Positions 19,761-28,769 of a stretch of DNA of 64,000 nt are shown piece after piece. The notes under the pieces are model-generated. The model made no database searches, was not told where the DNA came from, and saw only the letters and a program-made list of their open reading frames with translations. This stretch comes from an uncultured Paracoccaceae bacterium. Its GTDB lineage: Bacteria; Pseudomonadota; Alphaproteobacteria; Rhodobacterales; Rhodobacteraceae. The position numbers and the translations under genes were made by a program. The stretch covers positions 124,001-188,000 of the forward strand of contig CATOSB010000002.1 in assembly GCA_951812305.1 (NCBI GenBank), given 5' to 3'. Within the stretch, counting starts at the first letter, position 1. Each line of letters begins with the position of its first letter.

Positions 19761-20762
19761 TTGGATGCATTGACCACGCATAAGGCGATTTATCGGGAAT
19801 ACCTCGACGGGGTACGGCGCGCGCGTTCCATTGCACATGATCGCTCTCTCAATGCGTTCTTTGCACCTGATGCAAAAATAAACGTCGTGCATCCCTTCAA
19901 TGAATGCGCTGGCACGGCGGATTATTCACAACGTGTCTTGTCTGCGATCGGATCAGCATTCACTGACGTTACACGGTCCGACTACATCGCCTTTGGCGGC
20001 GCGTTTGAAGGGCATGACTGGGTGACTTCCACCGGCTATTACACGGGTGAATTTCAGGCGCCGTTCCTCGGCATCGCACCGACCGGCGAAATGGCGCATT
20101 TGCGGTTTGGCGAATTTCATCGGATGAATGATGGTCGCGCAGTCGAAAGCTATATTTACCTGGACATTCCGGAGTTGATGATCGCGGCCAACGCCTGGCC
20201 GATAAACGACAGCCCTGGCGCGACGCGCGGCTTTACCGGATATCTCAACGGCCCGACAACGTGCGACGGATTGCAATGGGGCGAAAATGACCCTATCCAC
20301 AGCGCGTCTTCCTGCGATCTTGTCACCACGATGTTGCACGGGCTTGCAACAGAGGACGAGGCGTGGCGGCCGTTTTGGAACGACGACATGGTCTGGTATG
20401 GCCCGGGCGCATTTGGCAGTTTCTATGGGATCGAAGGGTTCGCGCGCTTTCAGGTGCCGTTTGAGCAAACATTCAGCGAATGGATCGGCGGCGCGGTACC
20501 GGGCAGTCAGACCAAGCATTTCACCCGTTTTGCGGACGGCGATTACGTTTGTTCCGGCGGCTGGCCGTCGTTGAACGCGGTGCAGGTCAATCCTTTCCTC
20601 GGCCAGCCCGCCACCGGCAAACGCCTGTTCATGCGTGTCTGTGACTGGTGGCGGCGCGAAGGCGACAAGCTGGCCGAGAACTGGGTCTTCGTCGATGTGC
20701 CCCATGTGCTGTTGCAGATGGGCTTCGATGTGTTTGCCGATCTTGAGATGGAGGCCGCATGA
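19761..20762 (+). CDS. Tandem SnoaL/NTF2-like protein, paralogue 2
   Basis: A 333-aa protein of two NTF2-like halves. Each half has the signature W-[YT]-x-G then GIAPTG or GQPATG and H-x-R-x-[ND]-D-G-R / R-x-x-W-W. It begins with TTG (AAGGGG eight bases upstream) five bases after the permease stop. Its organisation matches the minus-strand gene at 14289-15296, so paralogous proteins lie on both sides of the transporter. Enzyme function is unknown; possible roles are hydratase, cyclase or isomerase on the imported compound. Confidence 0.75.
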   Translation: MDALTTHKAIYREYLDGVRRARSIAHDRSLNAFFAPDAKINVVHPFNECAGTADYSQRVLSAIGSAFTDVTRSDYIAFGGAFEGHDWVTSTGYYTGEFQAPFLGIAPTGEMAHLRFGEFHRMNDGRAVESYIYLDIPELMIAANAWPINDSPGATRGFTGYLNGPTTCDGLQWGENDPIHSASSCDLVTTMLHGLATEDEAWRPFWNDDMVWYGPGAFGSFYGIEGFARFQVPFEQTFSEWIGGAVPGSQTKHFTRFADGDYVCSGGWPSLNAVQVNPFLGQPATGKRLFMRVCDWWRREGDKLAENWVFVDVPHVLLQMGFDVFADLEMEAA

Positions 20763-21256
20763 GCGCGGGTGATCATGCCAGGAAAAGTGCGGAAACACTG
20801 TCCGCGATCAAGCGAATGGAAGCTGCGCTCGCCGCGAATTCCAACACGATGGAAGACCACTTTCACGAGGATTTCGTGTGGCGCGGCAATCAGGGCTGCG
20901 GGACAAAGAGCTCTCTGGCAGAGTTTCGCGCCAATTGGCAACTGCCGCTACGCGCGGCTTTTACCGAGCGTGATTACGTCACTGAGAAATTTCTGGCCGA
21001 TGGCGAATGGGCCGCTTGTTTCGGCCATATCGAGGCGACACATTCCGGCGCATTTATGGGCATTCCGGCGACCGGCAAGCGGGTGAAGATCCCGTACATG
21101 GATTTCTGGCACGTTAAGGACGGGCGGATTGCCGATAACCCGGTTTCAGTCGATTTCGCGTCTGTCATGGCGCAGTTGGGCGTTGACGTGTTCGGCGGTG
21201 AGGGCTGGGAAAAATACGACCGTGGCGAGGTAACCCCGCCGCGGCCCGAGACGTGA
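20759..21256 (+). CDS. Single-domain SnoaL-like protein
   Basis: A 165-aa NTF2-like protein that overlaps the preceding gene as ATGA. It carries the SnoaL polyketide-cyclase signature: HEDFVWRGNQG, GHIEATHSGAFMGIPATGKRV and FWHVKDGRI. In characterised ester cyclases the Asp/His pair in these positions acts as base and acid. Being translationally coupled to a tandem-domain paralogue, it may form a complex with it or act on its product. The substrate is not recognised. Confidence 0.78.
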   Translation: MSAGDHARKSAETLSAIKRMEAALAANSNTMEDHFHEDFVWRGNQGCGTKSSLAEFRANWQLPLRAAFTERDYVTEKFLADGEWAACFGHIEATHSGAFMGIPATGKRVKIPYMDFWHVKDGRIADNPVSVDFASVMAQLGVDVFGGEGWEKYDRGEVTPPRPET

Positions 21257-21265
21257 GGAATTGTA

Positions 21266-22576
21266 ATGGCGGTTGAGTTTCTGAAACGCTCCAAACCCGA
21301 GGCGGAGAAGGCCGAAGACGACGCGAAAGTGCGCGCGGTCGTTGAGGGCACGCTGGCGGATATCGCTGCGCTGGGCGATGCGGCCGTGCGCGAATTGTCT
21401 TTGAAGTTTGACCGTTACGACCCTGCCGCCTTTCGCCTGTCGCAAAGCGCGATCGACGCAGCGATGCAGAAAGTCTCGACCCGCGACATGGAGGACATCA
21501 GGTTCGCTCAAAAACAGATCCGGACCTTTGCCGAGGCGCAGCGCGCGTCGATGACGGATATCGAGGTGGAAACCTTGCCCGGCGTTGTGCTGGGACACAA
21601 GAATATCCCGGTGCAGTCGGTTGGTTGCTATGTGCCGGGTGGCAAGTTTCCGATGGTGGCCAGCGCGCACATGTCCGTCCTGACGGCCTCGGTCGCAGGT
21701 GTTCCGCGCATTATTTCATCCGCCCCGCCTGTCGATGGCGCCCCGCACCCCGCCATTGTCGCCGCGATGCATATGGGCGGCGCGCATGAGATTTATTGCC
21801 TTGGCGGCATTCAGGCGGTCGGGGCGATGGCATTGGGCACGGAAAGCATTGAACCCGTGCATATGCTGGTGGGTCCGGGCAATGCGTTCGTCGCAGAAGC
21901 CAAGCGGCAGCTTTATGGCCGGGTGGGGATCGACCTGTTCGCGGGACCGACCGAGACGATGGTGATCGCGGATGAAACCGTGGATGCCGAGCTGTGCGCG
22001 ACCGACCTGCTGGGTCAGGCAGAGCACGGTTACAATTCGCCCGCCTGTTTGATCACCAATTCGCGCAAGTTGGCCAAAGACACGATGGCCGAGATTGAGC
22101 GCATCCTCGACATTTTGCCGACGCGTGAGACAGCCGAGGCAAGTTGGCGGGATTATGGCGATGTGGTGTTGTGCGACAGCTATGACGAGATGCTGAGTGT
22201 GGCCAATGAAATGGCTTACGAACATGTGCAGGTGATGACCAACCGGGACGACTGGTTTCTGGAAAACATGGCAAGTTATGGCGCGCTGTTCCTCGGGCCG
22301 CGCACCAATGTGGCGAATGGCGACAAGGTGATCGGCACCAACCATACCCTGCCGACTAAGAAGGCAGGGCGTTACACTGGCGGGTTGTGGGTCGGCAAGT
22401 TCTTGAAAACACACAGCTATCAGAAAGTGACGACCGATGAAGCCGCGGCGATGATCGGCGAATACGGGTCCCGTCTGTGCATGTTGGAGGGCTTCGTCGG
22501 CCACGCGGAGCAATGCAACATCCGCGTGCGCCGTTATGGCGGAAGGAACGTGGCTTACGGGACGGCTGCGGAGTGA
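21266..22576 (+). CDS. Histidinol-dehydrogenase superfamily alcohol dehydrogenase (catabolic)
   Basis: A 436-aa HisD-fold NAD-dependent dehydrogenase, oxidising an alcohol, possibly to a carboxylate in two steps. Visible: [23 protein letters not shown], the metal pair Q..H in [11 protein letters not shown], the catalytic Glu-His pair in AYEHVQVMT, and a C-terminal His in GFVGHAEQC. It sits in a catabolic operon far from any his genes. The best-known catabolic member is HpsN, sulfopropanediol 3-dehydrogenase; I see no other hps gene, so the substrate stays open. Confidence 0.82.
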   Translation: MAVEFLKRSKPEAEKAEDDAKVRAVVEGTLADIAALGDAAVRELSLKFDRYDPAAFRLSQSAIDAAMQKVSTRDMEDIRFAQKQIRTFAEAQRASMTDIEVETLPGVVLGHKNIPVQSVGCYVPGGKFPMVASAHMSVLTASVAGVPRIISSAPPVDGAPHPAIVAAMHMGGAHEIYCLGGIQAVGAMALGTESIEPVHMLVGPGNAFVAEAKRQLYGRVGIDLFAGPTETMVIADETVDAELCATDLLGQAEHGYNSPACLITNSRKLAKDTMAEIERILDILPTRETAEASWRDYGDVVLCDSYDEMLSVANEMAYEHVQVMTNRDDWFLENMASYGALFLGPRTNVANGDKVIGTNHTLPTKKAGRYTGGLWVGKFLKTHSYQKVTTDEAAAMIGEYGSRLCMLEGFVGHAEQCNIRVRRYGGRNVAYGTAAE

Positions 22577-23598
22577 GTGTTAAAGATAAAGTCACATCCC
22601 TTGAGGTCGCGGCGCGGGCTGGCGTCAGCCAGTCGGCGGTCAGCCGGGTGTTTACGCCCGGTGCGTCTGCCTCGCCCAAGACGGCGGAAAAGGTGCGCCG
22701 CGCAGCAACCGAACTGGGGTATCGCCCCAACACCCTGGCCCGCGCCATGGTCAGCGGCAAAAGCCGGATCATCGGGCTGGTTGTCGCCTATCTGGAAAAC
22801 CAGTTCTACCCGGATGCGCTGGAGCGGCTTTCCAAGGCTTTGCAGGAACGTGGTTACCATGTGCTGATCTTCATGGCCGGCAACGCGCGTGACAGCATTG
22901 ATACCGTGATGGAAGAAATCCTCGACTATCAGGTCGACGGGATCATTGCAGCGTCGGTGTCGCTTTCCTCTGAATTGCTCGCGCGGTGCCGGTCGGCCGG
23001 TGTGCCGGTGGTTTTGTTCAACAGAAGCCAGGATGACGAAACCCTGTCAGCGGTGACATCCGATAACGTGGCGGGTGGGCGCAAGGTTGCAGAGTTCCTG
23101 CTGGCCGGAGGGCATGAGCGCATTGGATACATCGCCGGGTGGGAAGGCGCCTCGACCCAACGCGACCGGGAATTGGGATTTACACAGGTTTTGGCCGAGG
23201 CCGGGCGCAGTATCCACGCCCGTGAAGTCGGCAATTTCCATATGGACAGCGCCACCGAAGCTGCGCGCACCATGTTTTCGCGCGAAGAAACCCCGGACGC
23301 GGTTTTCGTGGCCAATGATCACATGGCTTTTGCGGTGATGGATACGCTGCGCTTTGAACTGGGCCTGCGCGTTCCCGAGGATGTGTCGGTTGTGGGGTAC
23401 GATGATGTTCCAACCTCCGCCTGGCCCGCTTACAACCTGACAACTGTTCGCCAACCCGCGAACCGGATGGTCGCGGGGACGGTCGAGACCCTGCTGGAGC
23501 AGATTGAGAACAGCCAGACCGCGCCGTGCCGCATATTCATCGATGGCGACCTGATCGTGCGTGGATCGGCGCGTATTCCTGAAGGGTGGGCGTTATGA
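22573..23598 (+). CDS. LacI family transcriptional regulator
   Basis: A 341-aa repressor with an N-terminal LacI helix-turn-helix ([19 protein letters not shown]), hinge helix ([12 protein letters not shown]) and periplasmic-binding-like effector domain ending in [19 protein letters not shown]. The start is GTG at 22573, overlapping the dehydrogenase stop (GTGA). The gene lies inside the operon, which suggests feedback control by the imported compound or a metabolite. This is a second layer beyond the GntR-type site at the operon front. Confidence 0.9.
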   Translation: MSVKDKVTSLEVAARAGVSQSAVSRVFTPGASASPKTAEKVRRAATELGYRPNTLARAMVSGKSRIIGLVVAYLENQFYPDALERLSKALQERGYHVLIFMAGNARDSIDTVMEEILDYQVDGIIAASVSLSSELLARCRSAGVPVVLFNRSQDDETLSAVTSDNVAGGRKVAEFLLAGGHERIGYIAGWEGASTQRDRELGFTQVLAEAGRSIHAREVGNFHMDSATEAARTMFSREETPDAVFVANDHMAFAVMDTLRFELGLRVPEDVSVVGYDDVPTSAWPAYNLTTVRQPANRMVAGTVETLLEQIENSQTAPCRIFIDGDLIVRGSARIPEGWAL

Positions 23599-24569
23599 AG
23601 GGATTTGACCCGAAATTTACAGACTTCTCCGACTACATTATCGGGATTACCAAGGAAATCTGGGAAGATCGCGGGATCGCGACGCTGCACAATTATTACG
23701 CGCCCGATATTCCCGTCCGCTCACCCGGTTCTGTGGTTATAGGCAATGAGGGCGTCATAGCGGCAACGATGGCGACCCTGTCAGAGTTTCCCGATCGCAA
23801 ACTCTATGGCGAAGATGTTATCTGGTCTGGTACGCCGGAAAAGGGAATGCTCAGCTCTCACCGCCTGCATTCCACGGCCACCCATACCGGCGACGGTATT
23901 TATGGCAAGGCGACGGGCAAGCGGCTGGACTATCGCATCATTGCCGATTGTCACGCGATCAACAACCAGATCAACGACGAATGGCTGATCCGGGATCAGG
24001 GCGCGATTGTGCGGCAACTTGGCTGGGAGCCCGAGGAGTATGCGGGGAATTTGATTGAACGCGAGGGCGGGCCGGAGAATTGCGTGCGCCCCTTCACGCC
24101 CGAAATCGACGTCCCGGGGCCCTATAAGGGACGCGGCAATGACAATGAATGGGGGCAGCGCCTTGGCGATATTCTGACCCGGGTCATGAGCGCGGATATG
24201 GCCGCGATTCCAGAGGCTTATGACCGTGCTTGCAACCTTGAATATCCCGGCGGCGTCAGCGGGTTATCTACCGGTGACGCAGATGAATTCTGGATGGGGC
24301 TGCGCGCGTCTTTCCCGAATGCAACCTTCACAATCGAACACCAGATCGGACGAGAAGACCCAATGATGCCGCCGCGCGCGGCGATCCGCTGGGGACTGCA
24401 TGGAAGGCACGACGGTTGGGGCAGCTTTGGCACACCGACAGGAGCGGACGTGTACGTCATGGGTGCGACCCATGCCGAATTCGGCCCCTGGGGACTGCGC
24501 CGGGAATACACGCTGTTTGATGAAACCGCCGTATGGAAGCAAATCCTGCTGCAAAAAGGTGATCAATGA
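23595..24569 (+). CDS. Tandem SnoaL/NTF2-like protein, paralogue 3
   Basis: A 324-aa protein with two NTF2-like halves, more diverged than paralogues 1 and 2. The N-half has YGEDVIWSGTPEKG and HTGDGIYGKATGKRL; the C-half has HGRHDGWGSFGTPTGADV and GATHAEFG. The ATG overlaps the LacI stop (ATGA) and has GAAGGGTGGG upstream. It runs directly into the bicupin gene with another ATGA overlap, so these three genes are tightly coupled. The function is unknown, but the fold and repeated presence argue for successive reactions on related intermediates. Confidence 0.75.
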   Translation: MKGFDPKFTDFSDYIIGITKEIWEDRGIATLHNYYAPDIPVRSPGSVVIGNEGVIAATMATLSEFPDRKLYGEDVIWSGTPEKGMLSSHRLHSTATHTGDGIYGKATGKRLDYRIIADCHAINNQINDEWLIRDQGAIVRQLGWEPEEYAGNLIEREGGPENCVRPFTPEIDVPGPYKGRGNDNEWGQRLGDILTRVMSADMAAIPEAYDRACNLEYPGGVSGLSTGDADEFWMGLRASFPNATFTIEHQIGREDPMMPPRAAIRWGLHGRHDGWGSFGTPTGADVYVMGATHAEFGPWGLRREYTLFDETAVWKQILLQKGDQ

Positions 24570-25531
24570 CCCCCACTGACATGGAAGCCCGCATCGTCCG
24601 CTACGGCGAACTGATCCCATGTAAAACGGCGTTCATCGACGCCCACACGCCGGGCAGCGATCAGAAGGAGAACTTCACGATCATCGGCGGCGGTGTTTCC
24701 GAAAGCCCAGACCAGCATGTGCACATCGCGATCCCGCACGGCTTCAATATCGGCGCAGCGGGTCAGCCGCCGAAATGCCGGAACTCCTTGCATGACCACA
24801 AAACTGCGGAAGTGTTTTTCGTGCTGTCCGGCCGCTGGCGGTTCTTCTGGGGGCGCTGGGGCGATGCAGGCGAGGTGACGCTGGAAGTCGGTGACATCTT
24901 CAACATCCCGACAGGTATCTTCCGGGGGTTTGAGAATATCGGCACCGATTACGGGATGATCATGGCAATCCTCGGCGGGGATGATGCGGGCGGTGGCGTG
25001 CACTGGGCACCGCAGGTGATCAAGGATGCCGCCGATCATGGGCTCGTTCTTGCCGAAACCGGCAAGCTTTACGACACCAAGAAGGGTGAGACCCTGCCCG
25101 ACGGTGTAAAGCCGATGCCAGTGATGTCGGATGCGGAGTTGGCCAAGCGGGCCGAGTTAACGACGGCAGATGTGCTGCCGAACCACGTAGCGCGCTATTG
25201 GGATCTTGTGGCGCTGGCCGACAGGGAACCCGCCAAAGTAATCGGTGAAAATGGCAGGCTGCGTGACCGGCCCGGATTTGAGGTCGATTTCATCACGCGC
25301 AAATCCGCAGGCGAAAAGAAGCATACCCACGATCATCCGTCGGTTCTGATGCCCGTCAAGGGGCATTGGCGCGTGGATTGGGACGGCGGAGACATCACGC
25401 TGGCACCGGGCGACACGATGAGCATACCGGCCAATCTGGCGCATTCCGCCTTGCCCTCGATGACTGGTGAAGCCGCGCTCTATCGCGTTGTCGGAACGAA
25501 TGATCCAGCCGGACTGACCAACGCACGCTAA
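24566..25531 (+). CDS. Bicupin protein
   Basis: A 321-aa protein with two cupin barrels. Barrel 1 (about residues 60-140) has HDHKTAEVFFVLSGRWRF and GDIFNIPTGIFRGFEN; barrel 2 (about residues 240-315) has KKHTHDHPSVLMPVKGHWRV and GDTMSIPANLAHSA. Both retain the H-x-H...E/other...H metal pattern, though the usual Glu is less clear in barrel 2 (HDHPSV). Bicupins include dioxygenases (gentisate type), decarboxylases and isomerases. Here it is the last gene coupled to the SnoaL series, so a ring- or enol-acting enzyme is plausible but not shown. Confidence 0.75.
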   Translation: MTPTDMEARIVRYGELIPCKTAFIDAHTPGSDQKENFTIIGGGVSESPDQHVHIAIPHGFNIGAAGQPPKCRNSLHDHKTAEVFFVLSGRWRFFWGRWGDAGEVTLEVGDIFNIPTGIFRGFENIGTDYGMIMAILGGDDAGGGVHWAPQVIKDAADHGLVLAETGKLYDTKKGETLPDGVKPMPVMSDAELAKRAELTTADVLPNHVARYWDLVALADREPAKVIGENGRLRDRPGFEVDFITRKSAGEKKHTHDHPSVLMPVKGHWRVDWDGGDITLAPGDTMSIPANLAHSALPSMTGEAALYRVVGTNDPAGLTNAR

Positions 25532-25568
25532 AATTACGAACACATCATTTGGCAGAAAGGCCGCACAA

Positions 25569-26696
25569 ATGACCCGAATACTGACCAGCCATGTTGGCAG
25601 CCTTCCCCGCACGCAGGAAGTCGTGGATTTCATCTTTGCGCGCGAGCGCGAGGAAGCGTTTGATCAAGGTGAATTCGACGCCTGCATGACCGGAGCCGTG
25701 TCTGAAACCGTGAAACGGCAGAAAGACGCCGGAATCGACATCGTTTCAGATGGTGAAACATCGAAGATTTCTTACGCCACCTATGTCAAGGACCGCTACA
25801 CGGGATTTGACGGCGACAGCCCGCGAAACGCGCCGGCTGATCTGAAGATGTTTCCGAGTTTCCTGAAACGGTTGGCGGATGATGGCGGCACCCCGCAATA
25901 CGCGCGGCCCATGTGCGTGGGCGAGGTCAAATCCAAAGGTCAGGGAGAGCTGGAAAAGGATATCGCCAACCTGAAAGCGGCGATGGCAGAGCACGGAATT
26001 GAACGCGGGTTCATGAATGCGGCCAGCCCCGGTGTGATTTCCCTGTTCTTGCAAAATGAATTCTATCCTAATCGCGAGGCCTATCTGGCCGCGCTGGCCG
26101 ATGCGATGAAGGATGAATACGAGACCATCACCGCCGCGGGGCTTGATCTGCAACTTGACTGTCCCGACCTCGCCCTGTCACGGCACATGCTGTTTGCCGA
26201 TAGGAGCGACGACGAATTCGTCAAGATCGCCGATATGCATGTCGAGGCTTTGAACCATGCGCTGCATAACGTGCCGCAGGATCAGGTTCGGGTGCATATT
26301 TGCTGGGGCAATTACGAGGGCCCGCATTGTTGTGATATCGCGATGGACAAGGTGTTTACGACGCTGATGTCTACCAAATCTCGTTATGTGCTGTTTGAAA
26401 CGTCCAATCCGCGCCACGCGCATGAATGGACAGTATTTCGGGATCGCAAATCGGAAATTCCCGATGATAAGGTGTTGGTCCCCGGTGTTGTCGATACAAC
26501 CACCAACTTTGTTGAGCACCCCGAAGTTGTTTCGCAACGCGTTACGAAATTCACCGACATTGTCGGAGCAGATCGTGTGATTGCAGGGTCTGATTGCGGC
26601 TTTGGAACCTTTGCCGGGTTCGGCGCAGTTGATCCCGAGATCGCCTATGCCAAGCTTGGCGCGCTGTCGGAAGGTGCGAAACTGGCGTCCGCTTAA
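25569..26696 (+). CDS. MetE-core (cobalamin-independent methionine synthase C-domain) protein
   Basis: A 375-aa barrel matching only the C-terminal catalytic half of MetE. It starts LTSHVGSLPRT, and the zinc ligands are all recognisable: H-x-C in HICWGN, a Glu in LFETSNPR, and Cys in GSDCGFG. It lacks the N-terminal folate-binding half of full MetE (about 750 aa), as do core-MetE proteins and the related coenzyme-M transferases, which take methyl or alkyl groups from other donors. It lies next to a corrinoid methyl-transfer cluster, so a methyl acceptor or donor role is possible. It starts 37 bases after the bicupin. Confidence 0.8.
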   Translation: MTRILTSHVGSLPRTQEVVDFIFAREREEAFDQGEFDACMTGAVSETVKRQKDAGIDIVSDGETSKISYATYVKDRYTGFDGDSPRNAPADLKMFPSFLKRLADDGGTPQYARPMCVGEVKSKGQGELEKDIANLKAAMAEHGIERGFMNAASPGVISLFLQNEFYPNREAYLAALADAMKDEYETITAAGLDLQLDCPDLALSRHMLFADRSDDEFVKIADMHVEALNHALHNVPQDQVRVHICWGNYEGPHCCDIAMDKVFTTLMSTKSRYVLFETSNPRHAHEWTVFRDRKSEIPDDKVLVPGVVDTTTNFVEHPEVVSQRVTKFTDIVGADRVIAGSDCGFGTFAGFGAVDPEIAYAKLGALSEGAKLASA

Positions 26697-26762
26697 GTCC
26701 GGCCCGACAAAAGTTTCAGGAAAATCCGCAGCGCCATGATGTTGAAATCGCCGGCGCGCGGG

Positions 26763-27707
26763 TCAACAGACCCTATGCAAAAGGGTCTGATCGTCTTTTA
26801 ACCTTCGACAATTTTCTACGGCAATTTTGTAACTCCGTTCAGCCGTTTCAGGTGTATTCCACGCAGCGTGCGGTGTCAGAACCACATTGTCCAAACCCAG
26901 CAACGCCGAATTCGCCGACACAGGCTCTGTGCCAAAAACATCCAAACCAGCCGCGGCCAACTTCCCGGATATCAACGCTTCGACCAGAGCCGCTTCGTCC
27001 ACCAGCTCTCCACGTGCCGTGTTGATCAGAATCGCGCCGGGTTTCATTTGTTCGAAACGGGTTGAATCCATCAAGTCTTGTGTTTCGTTTGTCAGCGGGA
27101 CGTGCAGCGAAACGATGTCGCTGAGGCCAAGCAATTCATTCAATTCGACCTGCCTTGCAACGGCATCGGGGAGTTTTCGTTGCGTGTGAAAGATCACATT
27201 TGCGCCCATCGCCTGAAGCATCGGCGCAAGCAATTGCGCAATGCTGCCATACCCAATCAGCCCTATTGTTTTTCCACGAATCTCACCGACGTGATCGAAG
27301 AAATCCGCTGGCAAATTCCAACCCTCAACCTGCCGGATCGCGGCGTCCATCTCGTGACCACGCCGCAGGGTCGCCAACATCAGCATCAATGCCATCTCGG
27401 CGACCGCAGGCGCGTTCGATCCCGGCATATTGGCAACGGCAACACCGGCGGACTTGGCCGCCTCAAGATCAATTGTGTTAACCCCGACGCCAATTTTCTG
27501 AATCAGCTTCAGATTCGGCGCCGCCGAAATATCTGCCGCTGTCAAAGGTTCAAGCACATGCCAAATAACATCAGTTCGCGGCAGCTTGTCTAAAAATCCG
27601 GATCGGTCATCGGGGGCAGCTACATCGAGTGTTATCCAATCCGCGACAGTGGCCTTCAATAAAGCCTCAAGCCCCGGTGACGGGCGGTGATGCAGAAGGA
27701 CATTCAA
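26763..27707 (-). CDS. D-2-hydroxyacid dehydrogenase (NAD-binding)
   Basis: A 314-aa protein of the D-isomer-specific 2-hydroxyacid dehydrogenase family. The Rossmann motif is GLIGYGSIAQ (about residue 146); the catalytic Arg is in NTARGELVDE, Glu in FGTEPV, and His in LTPHAAWNT. It could reduce glyoxylate, hydroxypyruvate or a related 2-oxoacid; the true substrate is unclear. It converges on the MetE-core gene and follows the methyltetrahydrofolate methyltransferase gene by eight bases, so it is probably the last gene of that minus-strand operon. Confidence 0.88.
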   Translation of the reverse strand: MNVLLHHRPSPGLEALLKATVADWITLDVAAPDDRSGFLDKLPRTDVIWHVLEPLTAADISAAPNLKLIQKIGVGVNTIDLEAAKSAGVAVANMPGSNAPAVAEMALMLMLATLRRGHEMDAAIRQVEGWNLPADFFDHVGEIRGKTIGLIGYGSIAQLLAPMLQAMGANVIFHTQRKLPDAVARQVELNELLGLSDIVSLHVPLTNETQDLMDSTRFEQMKPGAILINTARGELVDEAALVEALISGKLAAAGLDVFGTEPVSANSALLGLDNVVLTPHAAWNTPETAERSYKIAVENCRRLKDDQTLLHRVC

Positions 27708-27714
27708 ACGAGGC

Positions 27715-28743
27715 TCATATCTTCTTGCGGCGCCACGCCTTGATATACGCGCGGCAATCAGGATCGTTTCCGGTTACAACATCGGTTGCAAGCTGGGTGG
27801 CCAGGCTGTCATCAGCGGGTGCAAAGGCTGTTTCGGGGTCGTTCATTACCGGATCGATAATCCCGCTGTCTGCCCCGGCCTCGACCGCCGCACGCAGGAA
27901 CACATCGTTGATGTGTTTGCGCAGGGGAATGCCGAAAGACACGTTGGAAAAGCCGCCGGTGATGCGGATTTCCGGGCCGTAAATGGCGCGAATCTCGCGA
28001 ATTGCGTCCAGACAATGGGCGGCAAAGTCGGAATTCACCGAAACCGGAAAGACCAGCGGGTCGACAAAGAGCTGGTCAAGCTTGAACCCTTTGGCAAGCG
28101 CCATATCGACGATTCTGCGCGCGTTTACGATCCGCTCGCCCGCGCCGTCGGGCATTGCCGTGCCGCCTGCAGAAGTCACGACCACCACGGCACCATTTGC
28201 TTTCGCGACGTCCAAAGCCTCCGGGCGTTCCAGAGAAGCAGAATTCAGCATTGGCGCACCGACGGGCCCGTTGGCGGCGGCAAGACCCGCCTCGATCACT
28301 TCTATCGCGGAACTGTCAACGCAAACCGGGACTGAAGCCATACCTTCGATCGTCCCAACGAGCCATTTCATTGCGTCAACCTGTTCAGTGCGCTTCAACG
28401 AGAATTCATCGACATTCAAATCAAGGTAATGCGCGCCGGTGCTTTCCTGTTTTTCGACCATGTCACGCAGGTAGGTCATGCCGAGTTCTGCATCAGCGCC
28501 CGTGCCGTTCATCGCGTGATCCACGGCGATTTTCACATGCTTGACCCGGCCCTCTTCAAAATCCTGCGTTTTGCGGAACTTATCCGGAATCGGCAGATGC
28601 AGCGGTTCGCTGCCTTTCGGCTGGAAGATGATCACCTCTTCGCCTGCATCATTCACCGTGACATGCTTGCCCTTGCGCAGCTTGATGCGGGTCGTGTGAA
28701 TATTTTCGCCGATAACGACGAATTTTTCTCGGCTTCCTGCCAT
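27715..28743 (-). CDS. Methyltetrahydrofolate:corrinoid methyltransferase (MeTr / MTII)
   Basis: A 342-aa dihydropteroate-synthase-like barrel that moves a methyl group between the corrinoid protein and tetrahydrofolate. Typical parts are VIGENIHTTR at the start, AHYLDLNVDEFS, VPVCVDSSAIEVIEAGL, and RITGGFSNVSFGIPLR, where the Asn of GGxSNxSFG hydrogen-bonds the folate. A longer frame upstream overlaps the activator gene and is rejected; the ATG at 28743 gives the normal N-terminus. It is the methyl acceptor arm of the cluster and would feed methyl units into one-carbon metabolism. Confidence 0.9.
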   Translation of the reverse strand: MAGSREKFVVIGENIHTTRIKLRKGKHVTVNDAGEEVIIFQPKGSEPLHLPIPDKFRKTQDFEEGRVKHVKIAVDHAMNGTGADAELGMTYLRDMVEKQESTGAHYLDLNVDEFSLKRTEQVDAMKWLVGTIEGMASVPVCVDSSAIEVIEAGLAAANGPVGAPMLNSASLERPEALDVAKANGAVVVVTSAGGTAMPDGAGERIVNARRIVDMALAKGFKLDQLFVDPLVFPVSVNSDFAAHCLDAIREIRAIYGPEIRITGGFSNVSFGIPLRKHINDVFLRAAVEAGADSGIIDPVMNDPETAFAPADDSLATQLATDVVTGNDPDCRAYIKAWRRKKI

Positions 28744-28769
28744 GGTCTTCCTTCCAATTGGGTGGCGCG

